Of a DNA stretch of 64,000 nucleotides, positions 1-13,800 are shown piece by piece. This DNA comes from Stercorarius parasiticus (lineage: Eukaryota; Chordata; Aves; Charadriiformes; Stercorariidae): positions 381,389-445,388 of the forward strand of contig VWZL01002849.1 of NCBI GenBank assembly GCA_013396915.1, written 5' to 3'. Under the pieces are notes generated by a model, which had not been told where the DNA came from, searched no databases, and worked only from the letters and a program-made list of their open reading frames with translations. A program made the translations under genes and the position numbers. Position 1 is the stretch's first letter; each line of letters opens with the position of its first letter.

Positions 1-219
1 AGGAAACTGTCCCAGCGCTGCCACTAAAGTAACCCAAGATGTTATAGATGCTCAGAACATGTTAACCAATGGATTTCTGACTAAGCTACCTTGTTACTAG
101 TACCATCTTAGGCCAGTGAAATAGGTTTCTGCTGGCACTCCGCACCTATCAATGTCAACACGTGTGAAGATCCTGTCTGTGGCACAAAGACCTTGACGAA
201 AACTTCTTGGTATACTTAC

Positions 220-261
220 ACTTTCTACAATGCTTCTCAGCTTTGGATCATCCTGTGCTGT
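220..261 (-). CDS. Possible 42-nt internal coding exon, gene unknown
   Basis: Read on the minus strand, this segment follows a long pyrimidine tract ending CTTTATAG (acceptor AG at 262-263). It ends in a near-consensus donor, AGT then GTAAGTATA (GT at 218-219). The 42 nt are open in one frame and give TAQDDPKLRSIVES, beginning and ending in phase 0. That composition is protein-like, but 14 residues cannot identify a family and I do not recognise it. Short segments with good flanking splice signals also occur by chance in 64 kb. If real, the gene runs leftwards out of the window. The next candidate exon upstream in the gene (1995-2140) ends in a stop codon, so the two cannot be consecutive exons of one transcript as drawn. 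Confidence 0.28.
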
Positions 262-1994
262 CTATAAAGATAGCCAAAGGGAACAGAAAAATAACGATAC
301 AGAAGCAGCAAAAGTTACAGGGCAAGTAGTGAGGAGCACAGGGGTATGAGCTGGAGGGAAGAAAGCCTGACCAGCAAGAGATAAAAAGACCAACAATGAT
401 AATGGAAGGAAAGGGTCAATAAAGTCACTGAGAGGAGTCTCACAAGTGGCTCTGGAAGGGTCATTTCTACGTTTAGATGGTTCCTTGAGTCCCTCTGGAG
501 GAAAGTGCCAACAAAATACATAACCTACAATTATTTCCATCCCTTTCAATATCCAGGCACATACAATCTCTGTCCGGTGACTTCAAACAAACTTTGGGCC
601 TGACTTCAAAGTTGTGTCTGACATTCTCTATTGTTTCTCCTTTCAACCAACAGCATCACACTCTTCCTTTGATGAAAAATCCATGTGATCAAGGACTTAA
701 CTCAGTGAGGTTCAAAATACCACTGCTGCATACCTCATGCACTCCAGCTGCAACATTGCCTGGAATTACTTTCTTCATGCTGCACAGGATTCTTAAATCC
801 TACTATCTGAACAGTCCCCCAAAGACTCTGTGAGACAGAGATAACCCAATGCATAGTGACACAAAGGCTGATATGCCCAATGTATGGTGAACAGCAAAAA
901 GTGCTGTTATCCTGGAAGCACAATACTATGTGCCAGGGATAAGTAGCTAGCAGTACACGCACAATTAGAGGACACACACACAATTGTTAGCAACGAAGCT
1001 TCAAATTTGAAAACGTTTTAACTTTTTGCAGTTTATAACTTAAAGGATATAGTAGGCCTCCATGAAGCACTGCTGCTGTACAGAGCAAGAATGTCATGAT
1101 GAAAATATTTTCAAATGCAGTGTTGCTTTTGAAACAAAACTATTTTTTTTTCTCTATAGCTAATGAGCCCCTACTTTATGGCATCACCTACGTGTGCAAC
1201 CTTGCAAACCATATTAATAAGATTTATTTTATTTCTGGAACTCCAGTACTCAAATATATTAAGTATTTCCTCTGTCATGTACTGGTTCTTATATTGATAA
1301 TTCCTCCCAATTTTGTCTCAAGACAATTATTAGAACTATTTTTCAGTTGCAAACTGAAGTTGCTATACCCTCTTTGCAGAATTGGCCTCTGTATTTCTGA
1401 AACTGTCAATCTATATGCACAGGAATTTATTTCATAAATCGTACTGTTATTGTCAAATGCTGTTCCCAGGTATTTAAAACACTTAAACATTCCAATTAAT
1501 ATCCCTTTCTATATTCTGCCTAAAACTTCCTAAATAGCTGTTCTTTGGTCTCCTCACACTACTGAAACTAAAAGCGAGACCATCATCATAAGATCACTGA
1601 GTCAGAACAGACCTCTGAGGCTCCTAAGCAGAGTCCCTTGCTATGGGGCACACTTTCATGATCTAAAAGACCTTCAACTTCAAAAAAAACCCAAACCACC
1701 ACACAAAAAAAGAAAAAAGAAAAAAACCATGGCTTCCCTCCTAACAATTGTATTAAATTGTATTATTGCATTTGGTGGAGGGCTATTCCAGAATTTCTTT
1801 GCTCAAACTGGGAATCTTCCAGTTTCTAAATTATATTTATTCAGGGTAAACTAACACCCACTTACTTGGTGTCAGTATGGCCTTTTAGCTAAGTAGTTTT
1901 TTTTCTTCCAAGTATTTATGCCTGATACATTTATGAATTTCACTAACATCTCTTCTTAGCCTTTAGTTTGTTAGAGTAAACAAATCAAGTATTT

Positions 1995-2140
1995 TCAGTC
2001 CAAGGTCGTCTCTGGCTCATCATTCTTGTGACAGTGGTGTTCTGCACTTGCAGCTGCTGCAGCTTTAATTTGTCTTTCCTCTTCTCTTTCTTCTTGAACA
2101 TAATGCTTCGGAATTCGTTTCATCAAGGTCTTAATAGCAC
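1995..2140 (-). CDS. Possible terminal coding exon, gene unknown
   Basis: On the minus strand a T-rich tract followed by ACGAACAACAG gives a plausible splice acceptor just right of 2140. The exon then opens as GAIKTLMKRIPKHYVQEERE, continues with a charged Arg/Glu stretch and an alanine run (AAAAASAE), and ends with PETTLD and a TGA at 1995-1997. This charged, helix-like composition looks more like real protein than most open frames here. The exon starts with two bases of a split codon. I see no good donor before the stop, so it would be a last exon with its 3' UTR to the left. I do not recognise the protein. The alternative is a chance open frame over a purine-rich repeat, since the alanine run comes from a GCTGCA-type simple sequence. 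Confidence 0.3.
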
Positions 2141-3356
2141 CTGTTGTTCGTTTTAGAAAAAAATAATAAAAAAAGTAAAACAGTTCTTCTAATACATCAA
2201 AGGGATTGCATTTTGCCATTTTTGCTGATGTACCACAATGAGAGTTTATAGCTGCACCAGTGTACTAAGATCTTCCTTTAGTCACTCATTTCCAGATCAG
2301 GAACTCTCAATGCAAAAAAACCTGAATGATAACAGGAATAAGAGCAATGAAACGAAAACAAAAAACTAATGCCACACATCCAGAATCTAATAACAAAACA
2401 GTCCCTCTGTAATATATCAGTCTGCCTTTGTGTCCTCCAACTTCATTTTGTCAGCACATTATGCTGAAAATGTTTCCCTACTTCTAATGTAAGGGTCATT
2501 AACGGAAACATCTAAGAAAATTATTCCCAATGCTAACCTTTGGGAAACACTAATGATTTCCCTTTGCTTGATAATTCTTTCAGCATGAATAGTTGCATTA
2601 ACGAATTCTTTATCCTCCTTTTTAATAACGTCTATTGCTTCCTGTAACTTCTAATTTAAGATACAATCATGTAAAATGTTCTACTGAAGGCTAAATATAG
2701 GAGGTGTACCTTATCTTCACCTGGGGAAAAAACCCATACGCTATGCTATATCACATTTACCTCCAAACCTTTACTTTTGGCCCCTTCTGCTCAAAGTCTC
2801 ATGAATTCAGCAGTGGCACACAAGTTACACAGAAGAAAGAACAGTTCAACTGAAAAGCAGATCCAAACTAGCAGTAGAAAGGAAGAGCAAGACTAAGGAA
2901 AGAAGAATAAATGACAGTGTTAACTCAGCTGTTAGCACAATACTGGAACACCTGAGGTACTGGTCCTTCAGCCATCAGGGACAGATGCCCTGCCATCCTT
3001 TTGCTGTGATCAGAACATCATCAAGAGAAAAAAAAAAAAAATGGGGCTGGTGAACAACTGGTTCTGACCCCTATTGAAAAAAAAAACCAAAACAAATCAC
3101 GGTGCAATCAGGATATGTACAGGATATGGAGCTGGCTGCTTTGTCACTGCACAGTGAGAGGAGAGTCCGATGCCCACAGGCTCAGCTTTGGGAAGGAAAG
3201 CTAGGGACATAATCAATGAGGGAGTTATAGGGTGCTCAAATAGGTCCTTCAGTCAGGACGTTAGGGGAACCAGCACTGAGGGTTATATCATGCAGAGTTC
3301 ATGCCCTATAGCTTGGAATTGACCAGGAAAAGTGCGTGTATGCTGATGTACACACA

Positions 3357-3377
3357 CATCCATCCATCCATCCATCC
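3357..3377 (+). repeat. (CATC)n microsatellite
   Basis: Five tandem CATC units are preceded by a short CA run and lie about 20 bases before the LTR at 3397. Confidence 0.9.
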
Positions 3378-3396
3378 AGGCTACAGGATTGCTGGA

Positions 3397-4420
3397 TGCA
3401 TTGGGTTTGTGTGGTAAGGGTTTGGTAGCAGGGGGGCTACAGGGGTGCCTTCTGTGAGAAGCTTCTAGAAGCTTCCCCCATGTCTGATAGAGCCAATGCC
3501 ATGTGGCTCCAAGAGGGACCCACTGCTGGCCAAGGCGAGACAATCGGTGATAATATATTTAAGAAGGGGGGGAGAGGGAGGAAACGGTGTGTCAGCAACC
3601 AGGAGAGAGGAGTGAGAGAAACAACGATGTAGAAACCAAGGTCAGTGAAGAAGGAGGGGGAGAAGGTGCTTCAGGTGCCAGAGCAGAGATTCCCTTGCAA
3701 CCCATGGTGAAACAGTTTGTCTCCCCGCAGCCCATGGAGGTTAATGGTGGAGCAGATATTCACCTGCAGCCTATGGAGGACTCCAAGCCAGAGCAGATGG
3801 TTGCCAGAAGGAAGCTGTGACCCTGTGGAAAGCCTGCTCTGGAGAAGGCTCCTGGCAGGACCTAAGGACCCATGGAGAGAGGAGCCCCGCTGGAGTAAGT
3901 TTGCTGGCAGGACTTGTGACCCCATGGGGGACGCATGCTGAAGTCCCCAAAGGGGAAGGACTCAGGTTGGAGAAGTTCATGGAGGACTGCCTCCTGGGGA
4001 GGGACTCCACGCTGGAGCAGGAGAAGAGTGTGAGGAGTCCTCCCCCTGAGGACGAAGGAGCAGCAGAGACAACATGGGATGAACTGCCCACAACCCCCAA
4101 TCTCCCTGTGCCGCTCGGGAGGAAGGAGGTAGAGAAATCAAGAGTGAAATTGAGGCCGGGAAGAAGGGAGGAGTGGGAGGAAGGTGTTTTAAGATTTGTG
4201 TTTTATTTCTGATTAACCTACTCTGACTTCTAATTGGCAATAAATTAATTTAATTTCCCTGAGTCTGTTTTTCCCCTGATGGTAACTGGTGAGTGATCTC
4301 TCCCTGTCCTTAACTCACAAGCCTTCATTATATTTTCTCTCTCCCTCTCCAGCTGAGAAGGGGGAGTGACAGAGCAGCTTTGGTGGGCAGCTGGCATCCA
4401 GGCAGGGTCAACCCACCACA
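3397..4420 (+). mobile_element. Solo LTR of an avian endogenous retrovirus (ERVL-like)
   Basis: This is a long terminal repeat of about 1,024 bp with no internal retroviral genes beside it. It starts TGCATTGGGTTTGTG and ends GGTCAACCCACCACA, so it has TG...CA ends. It is flanked by CTGGA (3392-3396) and CTGGG (4421-4425), a 5-bp target duplication with one mismatch. A TATA-like box (TAATATATTT, 3551-3560) marks the likely promoter and AATAAA at 4239-4244 the likely polyadenylation signal. Between them lie imperfect repeats of the CAGCCCATGGAGG type (about 3700-3780). The ends and the sequence after AATAAA match, from memory, a common bird LTR family; the exact name needs a library search. A related, more decayed copy lies on the minus strand at about 42,930-43,410. 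The absence of internal sequence suggests loss of the provirus by LTR-LTR recombination. Confidence 0.87.
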
Positions 4421-4425
4421 CTGGG

Positions 4426-7400
4426 GAAGCCACAGAGTATACTCAACTCATGGTGTAGAAACAACAGCTAATCAAGGGCCAGAGGTCTGTGTTTGGGATC
4501 TAGCAGTCCCAAAACTGATCTTACAGGTGTCACTTCTTTTCTTTCAACATGCTTATTTAGCCTAGATTTGTAAGGAAATGCTGCACGTGTGCACACATTG
4601 CAGGTGCATGATTATCAGGCAAAGAGTAAGTAGCTCATTTAACTTCTGAAACAGATGACCAAATTAATTAGATTAACCATCAAATTGGACAGAGGCTGCC
4701 ACACAGATGTGTGACACACAGTGACAGATGCTGCCACACAGTGAACAAAAGGCCAGAGCACAGGTTTAATCTTTAGTAAAATCAGAAAATCTAGGCAGTA
4801 ATGAGGTAATTCCAATGGCCCAATGAAAATGAAGCTTAACCCTGTTTTGACTTTATTTCTTTTTAAGTTACCAGAAGCATAAACGTATTCATTTTTCTTA
4901 CAGACCTAACTACTTGAAAAGAAGAAATTGCATCCAAATAATTATATTAAAGCACACTACATTACAGTAATCCACTCCAGAATCAAGAACACTCAGAGTC
5001 CTGAGAAGAGCGACCAGGAGTCTACTCCAAGGGAGGTGTTTGTGTGTGTGTATATTTATATACACATATATATACAATCTCTCTCTCGTACATAACCCTG
5101 TAATTAAATGTCTATACATTAAAGATTGGGGAGCTATTGTTACACTGATGTTCCCTAGCATAAAGCTTTGATTTGGAGCCTTAAATATTCTTCAGACATA
5201 CAAGACATTAATTTTATATTGCTTATATAAAAAGCCCTCATAAACTCAATCACCTATCAGAGTAAGCAATCTAAATAAAGTTGCACGAATTGAACAATGC
5301 AGTGAAGCCTCCTTTATACTACAGCCATCCAAGAAATATGGTAATAGCTCATTTGTAATACAGTTGAAATGCTTATTTTCCGTGGCATAAGTTTTCATAC
5401 ATTGCTATTTCCTGCATTCCATTAAAGCCTGAGGTATTCCAATCTTCCTAAAGAAATATTCTTGCTTTTAAAACAGAATTTGTTTTTCCTAAATAACATA
5501 CAGGTTTCCTTTCAAATTTCCATTTCAAACATTCAATTAATTCAAGTGTAAGATATAAAAACTACTCATCATCCAATCTGACTATCAAAATGTGGAGGAA
5601 AAAAGTAAATTAATTTTATCCTATTCGAGTTTTAACAGAAGAAACAGAGGTTCACATCAGATGAAAGCTTCCATTCTTTACAAGTTTTCCTTCTAGCTGT
5701 CCCTGACATACAAATGGAATTATGTCAAAAAAATGTAACAGGCTTAACATCAAACTCAAAAAAAAAAATCAAAATTACAGTCACTTAACTGAACTTGGAC
5801 TTTGATGAATGACTCAGGAAAAAAGTTCCAGAAAATAAAGCTTCTATTTTATATCAAATACTTCTGGATAAATGATAGAAAATCTTCAAAGGTAGCAGAG
5901 TTTTCATAAGGCTTCCTCTGGATTATCCTAAGCTTCTTTGATTTACCTGAACTTTTGAAGGTCCAGTGGATCATATTCCCTTGACTATCCCTATTTGGCA
6001 TCTTTGCCAAGGCACACATTATAGGTCTGCAGAACTATGTTAGTCCTCCTTGTGAGCTGGCTATCAGGAGAAACAGCAGCCTTGTTGCTTATCTTAGTTT
6101 GGCAGATCTAACAGGAATCTCAGTTCTCAGCATATTCTAATTTCCCTTTATGGTTTATGGGAGGGGGGAGAAGACCACTCAATGGCTAGAAGAATTAAGT
6201 AGGCTCAGTCCCATCTTTGCTATCTGTCTTTCATGTTATATTTAGTGTGAAGAAAATGCCAGTCACAATAAATGTTTCTCAAAGAAATGAAAAAAAATTT
6301 AAAACAATCAGTCCTGAGCAAACAGATGGAGGAGGAGTATCCAGGTGTTTGCTTACCACAATCAGAGCATTAACACTGGAGAACAGCCATCAACTGAAAG
6401 TCTGTCAAAAGGTGACAATAGTTAGAGGACTGTGCAGTCAGAAGATATATCAAGTAACATATTTTTCTCAGATCAGTGATTTAACAAAGAGGGGGAAGAG
6501 AATCCCACCAGCACAAAAATACAAAAGCCCCTCTCTCCTCTCCATGTTACTTGGAGCCTCCCCATGCTATTCTCGACTTCTTCCTCATCACAAATACTCA
6601 GGGACATATGCTGGACCACAACACTATTTCTGAGCTTCACACAATCTGAGCAACTCAAAGTCATGAGTTATATGAATGTATAAGATACAAGAGTCAATCA
6701 CTTTGCCTCACATTTTAGAAGTCTCAAGCGTGCTTCCATTTGTGGAATGGAAACTGGTGAAATTTAAACTAGACCAAACAGAAAATAACACTGAAGTTTC
6801 ATCACAGCTTATTCTGCCTGGTTATTGTCTCTGCAAGTCCATGAGTTTAAGCTATAACTCTAGCTTGGCTGTACAAGCAAGTAAGGACTTAATACTTCAT
6901 AGAAAATTCCCTGAGCAGCTCTAATATTAAACAATACAGAATATAATACAATCACAGAAGCAGATTAACTTCATTATGTATATCTTTAAGATGTGGTGGC
7001 TGTATTTCTTTTTTAATTAAAAGTGGGGCTAGCCATATTCCAAGTAAACCAGAAAATTGTTCCGATTAAGAACTAGACAGACATCTTCCATTCCGTAAAC
7101 ACTTAAAACAGAGAACCAAAATTTTTAGAGAGAGACTGGTCTGGCAAGATTACAGTACAGAGTCAGAGATTTCTGAGACTTGACACTTTGCACTTGAAGT
7201 TTCCAGATGATCCTTCAGCTAGACATCGAAAGTATTATGAACTTTATAGCTTAGGAGCTGAAACTAAGTGATAGTTTCAGACAATTTCAAGCTGAATTAA
7301 GCTCTACCTTAATGTAAGCTACTATACTTAATCATAATTCTTTTTGAGTGGAACTTGAAAAAGATTTTTCTAAACATTTAGGACTAGCCAAACCCTTACC

Positions 7401-10379
7401 AATGTTTCAAATCCTAATATATGCTATTGGAAAAACACACGCTGTTAGTTATGCTGATATCCTTCCATAAAGGGTTTGAAATGTGAGTGTAATTATGACA
7501 AGAGAGCAGACTATCCTTCCCCAAGGGTAACATAAAGAATAAAAAGCAGATTTAAAACCAGCTCATATTAGAGTGCATAAAGAACATATTAACAAAAGGA
7601 TATAAACAAAGTTCTGTGATGCTATGGAGCAAGCTGGATCCAAATCCAGCTGCACCCCTTTAGGGTAAGACTGAAAATGCCCAAGACAGTGGATCTTTTC
7701 TCAGGTTTTGTATAATTGTTAGCATGTCACAAAATCTGCAATTTTGTCTGCGTCTAAGACAAGGATATTATGGGGCTTCAAGGTCTGTGACACTTTTCCC
7801 CCCATACTATTTCTGTGAGAGCTCTTATCCTCTCAGACCAATTCAGCAGCTATCTGCTGGGAAGGAGAGGGACAGAAAAGGCATAGGAAAGGAGGGGGAG
7901 ATCTATATTAGACCAGATTTCTCTTCTTATCTCCTCCATTCCCTGTATTTTTTCCTCCTCTTTACGTAAACAGTAAGTTTGACAGCTGACAACACTAGAA
8001 TAGGAATCTATCTTCAGGACAGTTGACTGATAACACCTTAGATAGTACTGTCACCAATTAGTTTCTGGAAGATCATGTCTATTACATCTTCACAATAAAA
8101 GGGAAAAAATTCCCTTCGGCCCAAAGCTAAGGAATCAGATTTTCCATAAACTACTTCCTATAGCAAGCAAAAATCGTCTGAAACACACATTTAACAAGAG
8201 GATTCATGATCCTCTGTTACGTTCACAAGACTAAAAGCTTAGATTAAAGGACAGCAAAATCCCAGATGATAGCCACAGGAGCTTCTCATGGAGCCAGCAA
8301 GACTATTAGCAGACACTAATATCACATTAGGTCAATGGACAAGTAAGAATTAAATACTACTTTTAAATAAGTGGAACTCGATTTTTCATCTGTATGAGCT
8401 ACTTAAAAATTATTAGTGAGTTTTTTTCATATACATATTATATACATAAAGAGATGTAATGGAAAAAGAGTTCTTTCTTTGCTGTTTACTTAAGGAAAAA
8501 TAAAGTCAGAGAAACTTTGCAATTCACTGTCATGTAATTAATTATCTCACAGAAGTGCAATTAGCTACCTGTTGATCCAGTAATGTTATTTAATGCCATC
8601 AATAAACAGAGACGCTGGATTAAAAACTTGAGATTCTGATGGAATATATATTTTCTGTCAAGAGATATAACCTCTGAGCAGCAACTGGCAAACCAATAAT
8701 CTTTTTCACCAGCACTGAAAATAAATTCAGCCAAGGACAGTAACTGGCCAACCATGAAATTGTGCACTTAAGTGGACTTCACACTGACAACAGAAATGCC
8801 AGATGAAATTTATATAGGCCTGCTAGTATCACATCTGCTGAGTCTTATTCTCCAGAATCTTCTTACCCAAAATCCATTTGTAATGAAAGCAGCAGTCTAA
8901 CCATTTGCTGTATCAATGTCAGTTTTCAGCATCATATTGATCAAATTCTTGTTCCCTGAAGTTTAAACAGCAGAAATTATTCCCTTCATTCCAAACTTTT
9001 AAAAGAAAGGTGGCAGCTTATACTATGTGTGAATGTCAGGAACAAAATAACTACCTCAGGAATCTTGTCAGTATTTTGGGGATTTGTGAAAAAACAGAAC
9101 ACACTATAAAGCAATATGGTATGCAAGGCTACACCATTTTATTTTATAAAAGCAAAATTGTGTTCATATGTAATGTATATTAATACATCTATATAATTAG
9201 TAAATACTACTTAGAATATCGTAAAGTATGTTGGTTTTAGAAAAAGGTTTGATTCTTTTTCCCTTAAGAAAAATGGTGACTGATAACATTGGATTTATTT
9301 TCTAAGTTTGTAATGTCCATCTTAGCATTTTCTTGGAAAGCAGGAAGCCTTCAACTGACTACTGGAAAAATGCTGAAGTTGTATCTATTTCATTAATCTG
9401 AAATAACACCAAGAAAATTCTCAATGGTCTGAAAATTACTGTTTCTTCAATCCATTTATAATAGTGGATTTACACAAGATATGGAATGGTACATCCTAAG
9501 TTACGTACAAACCTAAGATAAAATTCTGCAATACAAATACAACACGGATGATGTGAGAGCCATTTGAGACAAAGAAGCCACAAACAGACCTATTACAAGA
9601 AGCAAATACATACCAAACAAGGTCTTCTCCTTTCATTCCTCCCACCCCAACATTTAATGCTTGTAAAAGTAGCCAGTTTCACTTACATGTAATTATAATT
9701 TTCCTCAAGAGCAATCTTTTCCCACCTAAATTCAGTAGTCACAAATCTAATTACCCATACTTTGACATTCTGCAAAATAAACACTGAAGACAGCAAAGCA
9801 CAGATTTATGTACTTCTAAATCTGTACCTTGTAGCATCTCATTTGGGCAACTGCTGTGACAGCAGAGTCTCATGCAAGCCAAAGAGACTCCATTCACAGA
9901 CAGCAATCCACCATTTGCCTCAGTCACCTACCAGTAAATATGTACAAACATTCATGCACATGCACACTTGCTAGAGCAAGGTCACAAAAAAAGAAAACAC
10001 TGTTATGAAAACTTGACCCACTGCACCGGATCAAGTACAAATGACCAACAATCATTTAAATTGATTTTATGCTGATTTATATCACCAGAGTCCCAATCCA
10101 TTTTAAAATTATGTTTTATAAAGCAAATCTGGTAGGAAGTTTCCAGCTCCAACAAGCACAGCATAGTTTTCTTCTCAGTGGAAGCCTTTCCAGCGAGTTG
10201 CCACCTACATTACGATATAAGTTAAAATCTAAGCTCTAGACAAAAAAGGGAAGTAAAGGAACTAGGAAGTAAGTCCTTAGGTTTTCACGAAAGTCAAAAG
10301 CAAATTGGATCACAGTCCAGGATTAAATATCCCTGCCAGAAAAACCTCAAAATCCTTCTGCATGCTGTGCAAGTGGAAA
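4426..10379. other. Unique AT-rich DNA, no gene seen
   Basis: I find no transposon or gene that I can support. A GT/TA simple repeat lies at about 5039-5073. The 138-codon open frame at 6217-6633 has no recognisable motif and is treated as chance. On the minus strand, 8575-8725 has an acceptor-like TTTTCAG and a donor-like CAG/GTAGCT with an open frame between, but the peptide looks like random low-complexity sequence. Confidence 0.6.
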
Positions 10380-10800
10380 AGCAGGCAAAATTGCCCTTGC
10401 TGCTCTTCCCGGTTCAGTAAAACAAACTTTGTATTTAGCTTTTCAGTTTGATAAATAAAAACCATTATAATGAACTTCAATTTTTTCGCTCTTGCACACG
10501 ACTAGGAAAGTCCAACCTACTGGCTGAAACACCATTGCCCCCCCCAGAGTCTATACACAGCCTGTACTTTTCCTGTAATCCCTTGCTGTTGACTACAGGT
10601 AGCTATTTTATTAGAGTTTGACAGCTCGGGTCCCTGATACAACAGCTGTTAAATCTATTTCATTTCCCCAGCAGATTTTGCTACACTTCCAGGTGAATTA
10701 AGTGTGGGGAGTAACATCAAGCTTTCGCTTTCTAGGTCCTGGTTGATTTACAGGGCAGATGGCAGCAAGTCTCATATGGACTGCACGCAAATCCATCCTG
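10380..10800. other. Candidate conserved non-coding block
   Basis: This stretch is less simple in composition than its neighbours. It holds several intact CpGs and regulatory-looking words, for example TGACAGCTCGGG near 10,620, a CAGCTG E-box near 10,643 and an A/T-rich homeobox-like stretch near 10,450. There is no long open frame and no repeat signature. The call rests on texture only. Confidence 0.2.
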
Positions 10801-13800
10801 TGAATAGTCTGGGTACCCCTTGCAGCACTCTTTCCCCCTTAGATAGCCAAAGGCAGGGGGAGTCACCATGACCTCACTCCAAGGATGCTACTAAGCAACA
10901 ATCTCTGCTAGTCTTAAAAATGGCTTTCTGTATACAAATCTTCATAGTAAATTTCAATAAACCTATTAACCATATGTCAACACCAGCAGAAAAGTACACA
11001 AACTGTGTTAAATTGGCTCCTAGCACACTCTTAGTAATGTAGACAGGAGCTAGCTGGCACAGCAAGAGCTAGATGGCAAATAGAAAGTTATTTTCAAGAA
11101 GGGATATCATTACAGTTGCATTATCCTCTGCAGCTGATCACAATACTGATTTTTTTTTTATGGCCTCATTCAAACATCTGTAACAGCAAAAACAATTTTC
11201 AACAACATTTTATACCAATCCAAGATAAGAGGAGGAAAATATTAATAACCTATATATATATATCAGGTCTGCCAATTATACTGTTATTTTTAAGAGTTTC
11301 CATTTACACATTCATGTAAATGGGACACTGCAGCCAGCAAAGTGATACTGATGTAAATGAGGCAGCAGTCCAGGCAGTAAGTAGCCATTATCATTTCTGT
11401 TATTACTAATAGAATTCACAGTCTAACAATGCAAAGACTATATTTAATTCTTCTAACTCTTTCACCTCCGCAGAACCTTCAGTAGAGGGTGCATTTCTCA
11501 TCTTTCTTGACACAGTCTGGCACAGTCCACCTCTGGCTGTCAGAACAACTCTCTAATTTTATTAAGTAAGAGAATGAGCTGTCAGATTCCCAAGGGACCA
11601 ATAACTCACACCAGTTTCCCCCTAGTTAGCATGTGTTCACACCATCAAAATGTTGCTAATGAAATTTATGGGGCCACTTGGAAAAAAAACCAAACCCAAA
11701 CAACAGAAAAACTGCACAGCCCAAGGTATCCATGATTTCAAGTACAAAGTCAGAAATTCTGATGTTTGCAAAACATATATTAAGCCAGGCAGTTATATTT
11801 CCATAGCTTTTGATAGTCACTTCTTTCTCTCGTTCATAGTAATCTTTTTATCTATAAAAAAAGCAAATAAAAACCCCCAAGCACTCCCCATTAATTTAGC
11901 ATAACTTTACTAAGATATGTAGTTCAAATAATTATAATGTTTACATTTAAAGTATGACTATTTAAAACAGAACCGGAACATTAAATATAGAAAAAATAAG
12001 TAGATACGGTAATTTACATGAAATACTCTTTTATGTTTGGATTTTATAAATTTGACCAACACAGCTATTGACTTCCGGGAACAACGTACCCATGACAGTG
12101 CTGTCACTATTTGACAAGAGAACTTCTGAAATTTCATTATATATAACACTTATTATAGGAAGGCAATACCTTCAAAGTAGCTGGCTTCTTATAACATCAT
12201 ACCTTTATTGACTTTATAGCAAATTGTGCTTACAACCATTACTGCTTAGACTCCACTAGCATTCTTAATTTTCTGTGTCCCTTGAGAAGTTCAATGTCCA
12301 AAGTTTTCACAGTTCAAAATTGAAATTTTTTAAATTTTGAAATTTAATTTAATTTTTAAATTTATTTAATCTGCTTCAAAAATATTTAGTTCTATATAAT
12401 CTTAAGTACTCGGAGGAAAAAAAAAAAGGTATTTTGTCTCCCATATATGTCTCACTATATTTAAAGGATAATTGATATCCTTGTTTTAAAAAGGATGAAC
12501 AGAGAAACAAGAACAACCTCAATTCACAGGAGTGTTGTGAAAACTAAAATAAGCCTTCAGTTTCAGATTAACAAGAGAAAGAGCAGAAAAATATGCACGA
12601 AAGGGAATTAATAACTGTTTCTATATCAGAACTGAGTTGTGTGAAGATCATCTGTGGCCATTCCTTCAGCGATGAGGATACTCCATGTTCACTAATTTAA
12701 AACTGTCCAGCCTGTGTACTGAATAAAGAAGAGACTCTATTCCAAAACTAATATGCAATCAGGCAGTTAAAAGCTTCTTATAGTTTTAAGAACAGTTAAG
12801 ATTATAGAAGTTACAGGTATTAAACATTTGTGTGCATCCCCTTTGAAACTGTATAAACCTCCAATTCTACAAAATAATGGTTTCTGTTTATTTTTCAAAA
12901 CACAACATCCTGCTACATACCAAATATCACAATGGTCAATGGGAAGTTTTTTGTCACAAATCCTTAACAGAAATGAATTGACAAATTAGCCTGCAAAACT
13001 AAAGTGGAAAAACATGCTGATGCTTGGATACATTAGGAATGGTGTGTGGAGTCCTGAATACTGTGGTTCCATAATCTAGATTTAAGGACTAATGCCAAAT
13101 CTCTTCAGAACACTTTTAACTCTAACCAGTTAAACTAGTAGCAAAATTTAAATATTTGAAGAAAAATTCAAAACAGAGGAGAGTCAAAGTTCAAAGAGGA
13201 AAAAAAAAACAAAACAAGATAAAAAGTCAGGTTTACTATACTTTTTCCAATCTGGAGTCACTTTCCACTGGCATTTTGATCACTACTTACAGACATGTAA
13301 CTGATCCACAAGGCCACGGGCGTTTAATCTTTGTACATACATTTAAGCCTTGGATTGCATTTCCACTTCTACCTATGAGATTCTTTTCATTTATTTATTT
13401 TTATATTCTGTGCCTTAGAGAGTCTCAGAAATCCCATTCCGATTCATAACTCTCCAAAGATTATCCATTTTTTACTTAATGTGGAAGTCAATTTTGACAT
13501 TTCCCACTTTAAATTCTTAACTCTTGAGACGTCTTCAGAAATACAAACGTCTTATTTCAAACACCATGTCCTGCTTTTGATTAGATAATTAGTAAATCAA
13601 CCTCCCATTGCAGGGGAAAGAAAGGGGAAGACGACAATTGTTTTTCTCTGATGTGATCAGGAAGCGATTAAATTTTAGTTTGAAACCTTCTGAATGTATC
13701 TGATTGCTGCCAATTCAACCAGTATCCTATTTCCAGCTACAGCAGGGACTGTTGCTTCAGAAAAAAAGACAAGGCACCTTCAAGATTCATCTGGCGTATG

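Larger units (their letters stand above)
1..3356. other. Unique AT-rich DNA, mostly without recognisable genes
   Basis: Apart from the two possible minus-strand exons listed separately, I see no gene, RNA or clear transposon here. An A/C-rich tract lies at about 1683-1728. A segment near 1580-1640 faintly resembles a decayed minus-strand CR1 tail but is too degraded to call. Open frames in this stretch are short and look like chance. Confidence 0.6.

Noticed and set aside
1580..1640. Possible CR1 3' tail on the minus strand
   Set aside because: Only a few words (ATCACTGAG, GACCTCTGAG) match, and the stretch is too short and decayed.
3587..4212. Open frames of 77-131 codons on both strands
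   Set aside because: They lie wholly inside the solo LTR and come from its repetitive, G-rich leader; they do not resemble retroviral proteins.
6217..6633. 138-codon plus-strand open frame outside repeats
   Set aside because: No recognisable domain, mixed random-like composition and no splice or promoter context. A single frame of this length is expected by chance in 64 kb.
8575..8725. Minus-strand segment with acceptor-like and donor-like borders
   Set aside because: The borders are ordinary, the open frame is short and its peptide is low-complexity. Not enough to call an exon.
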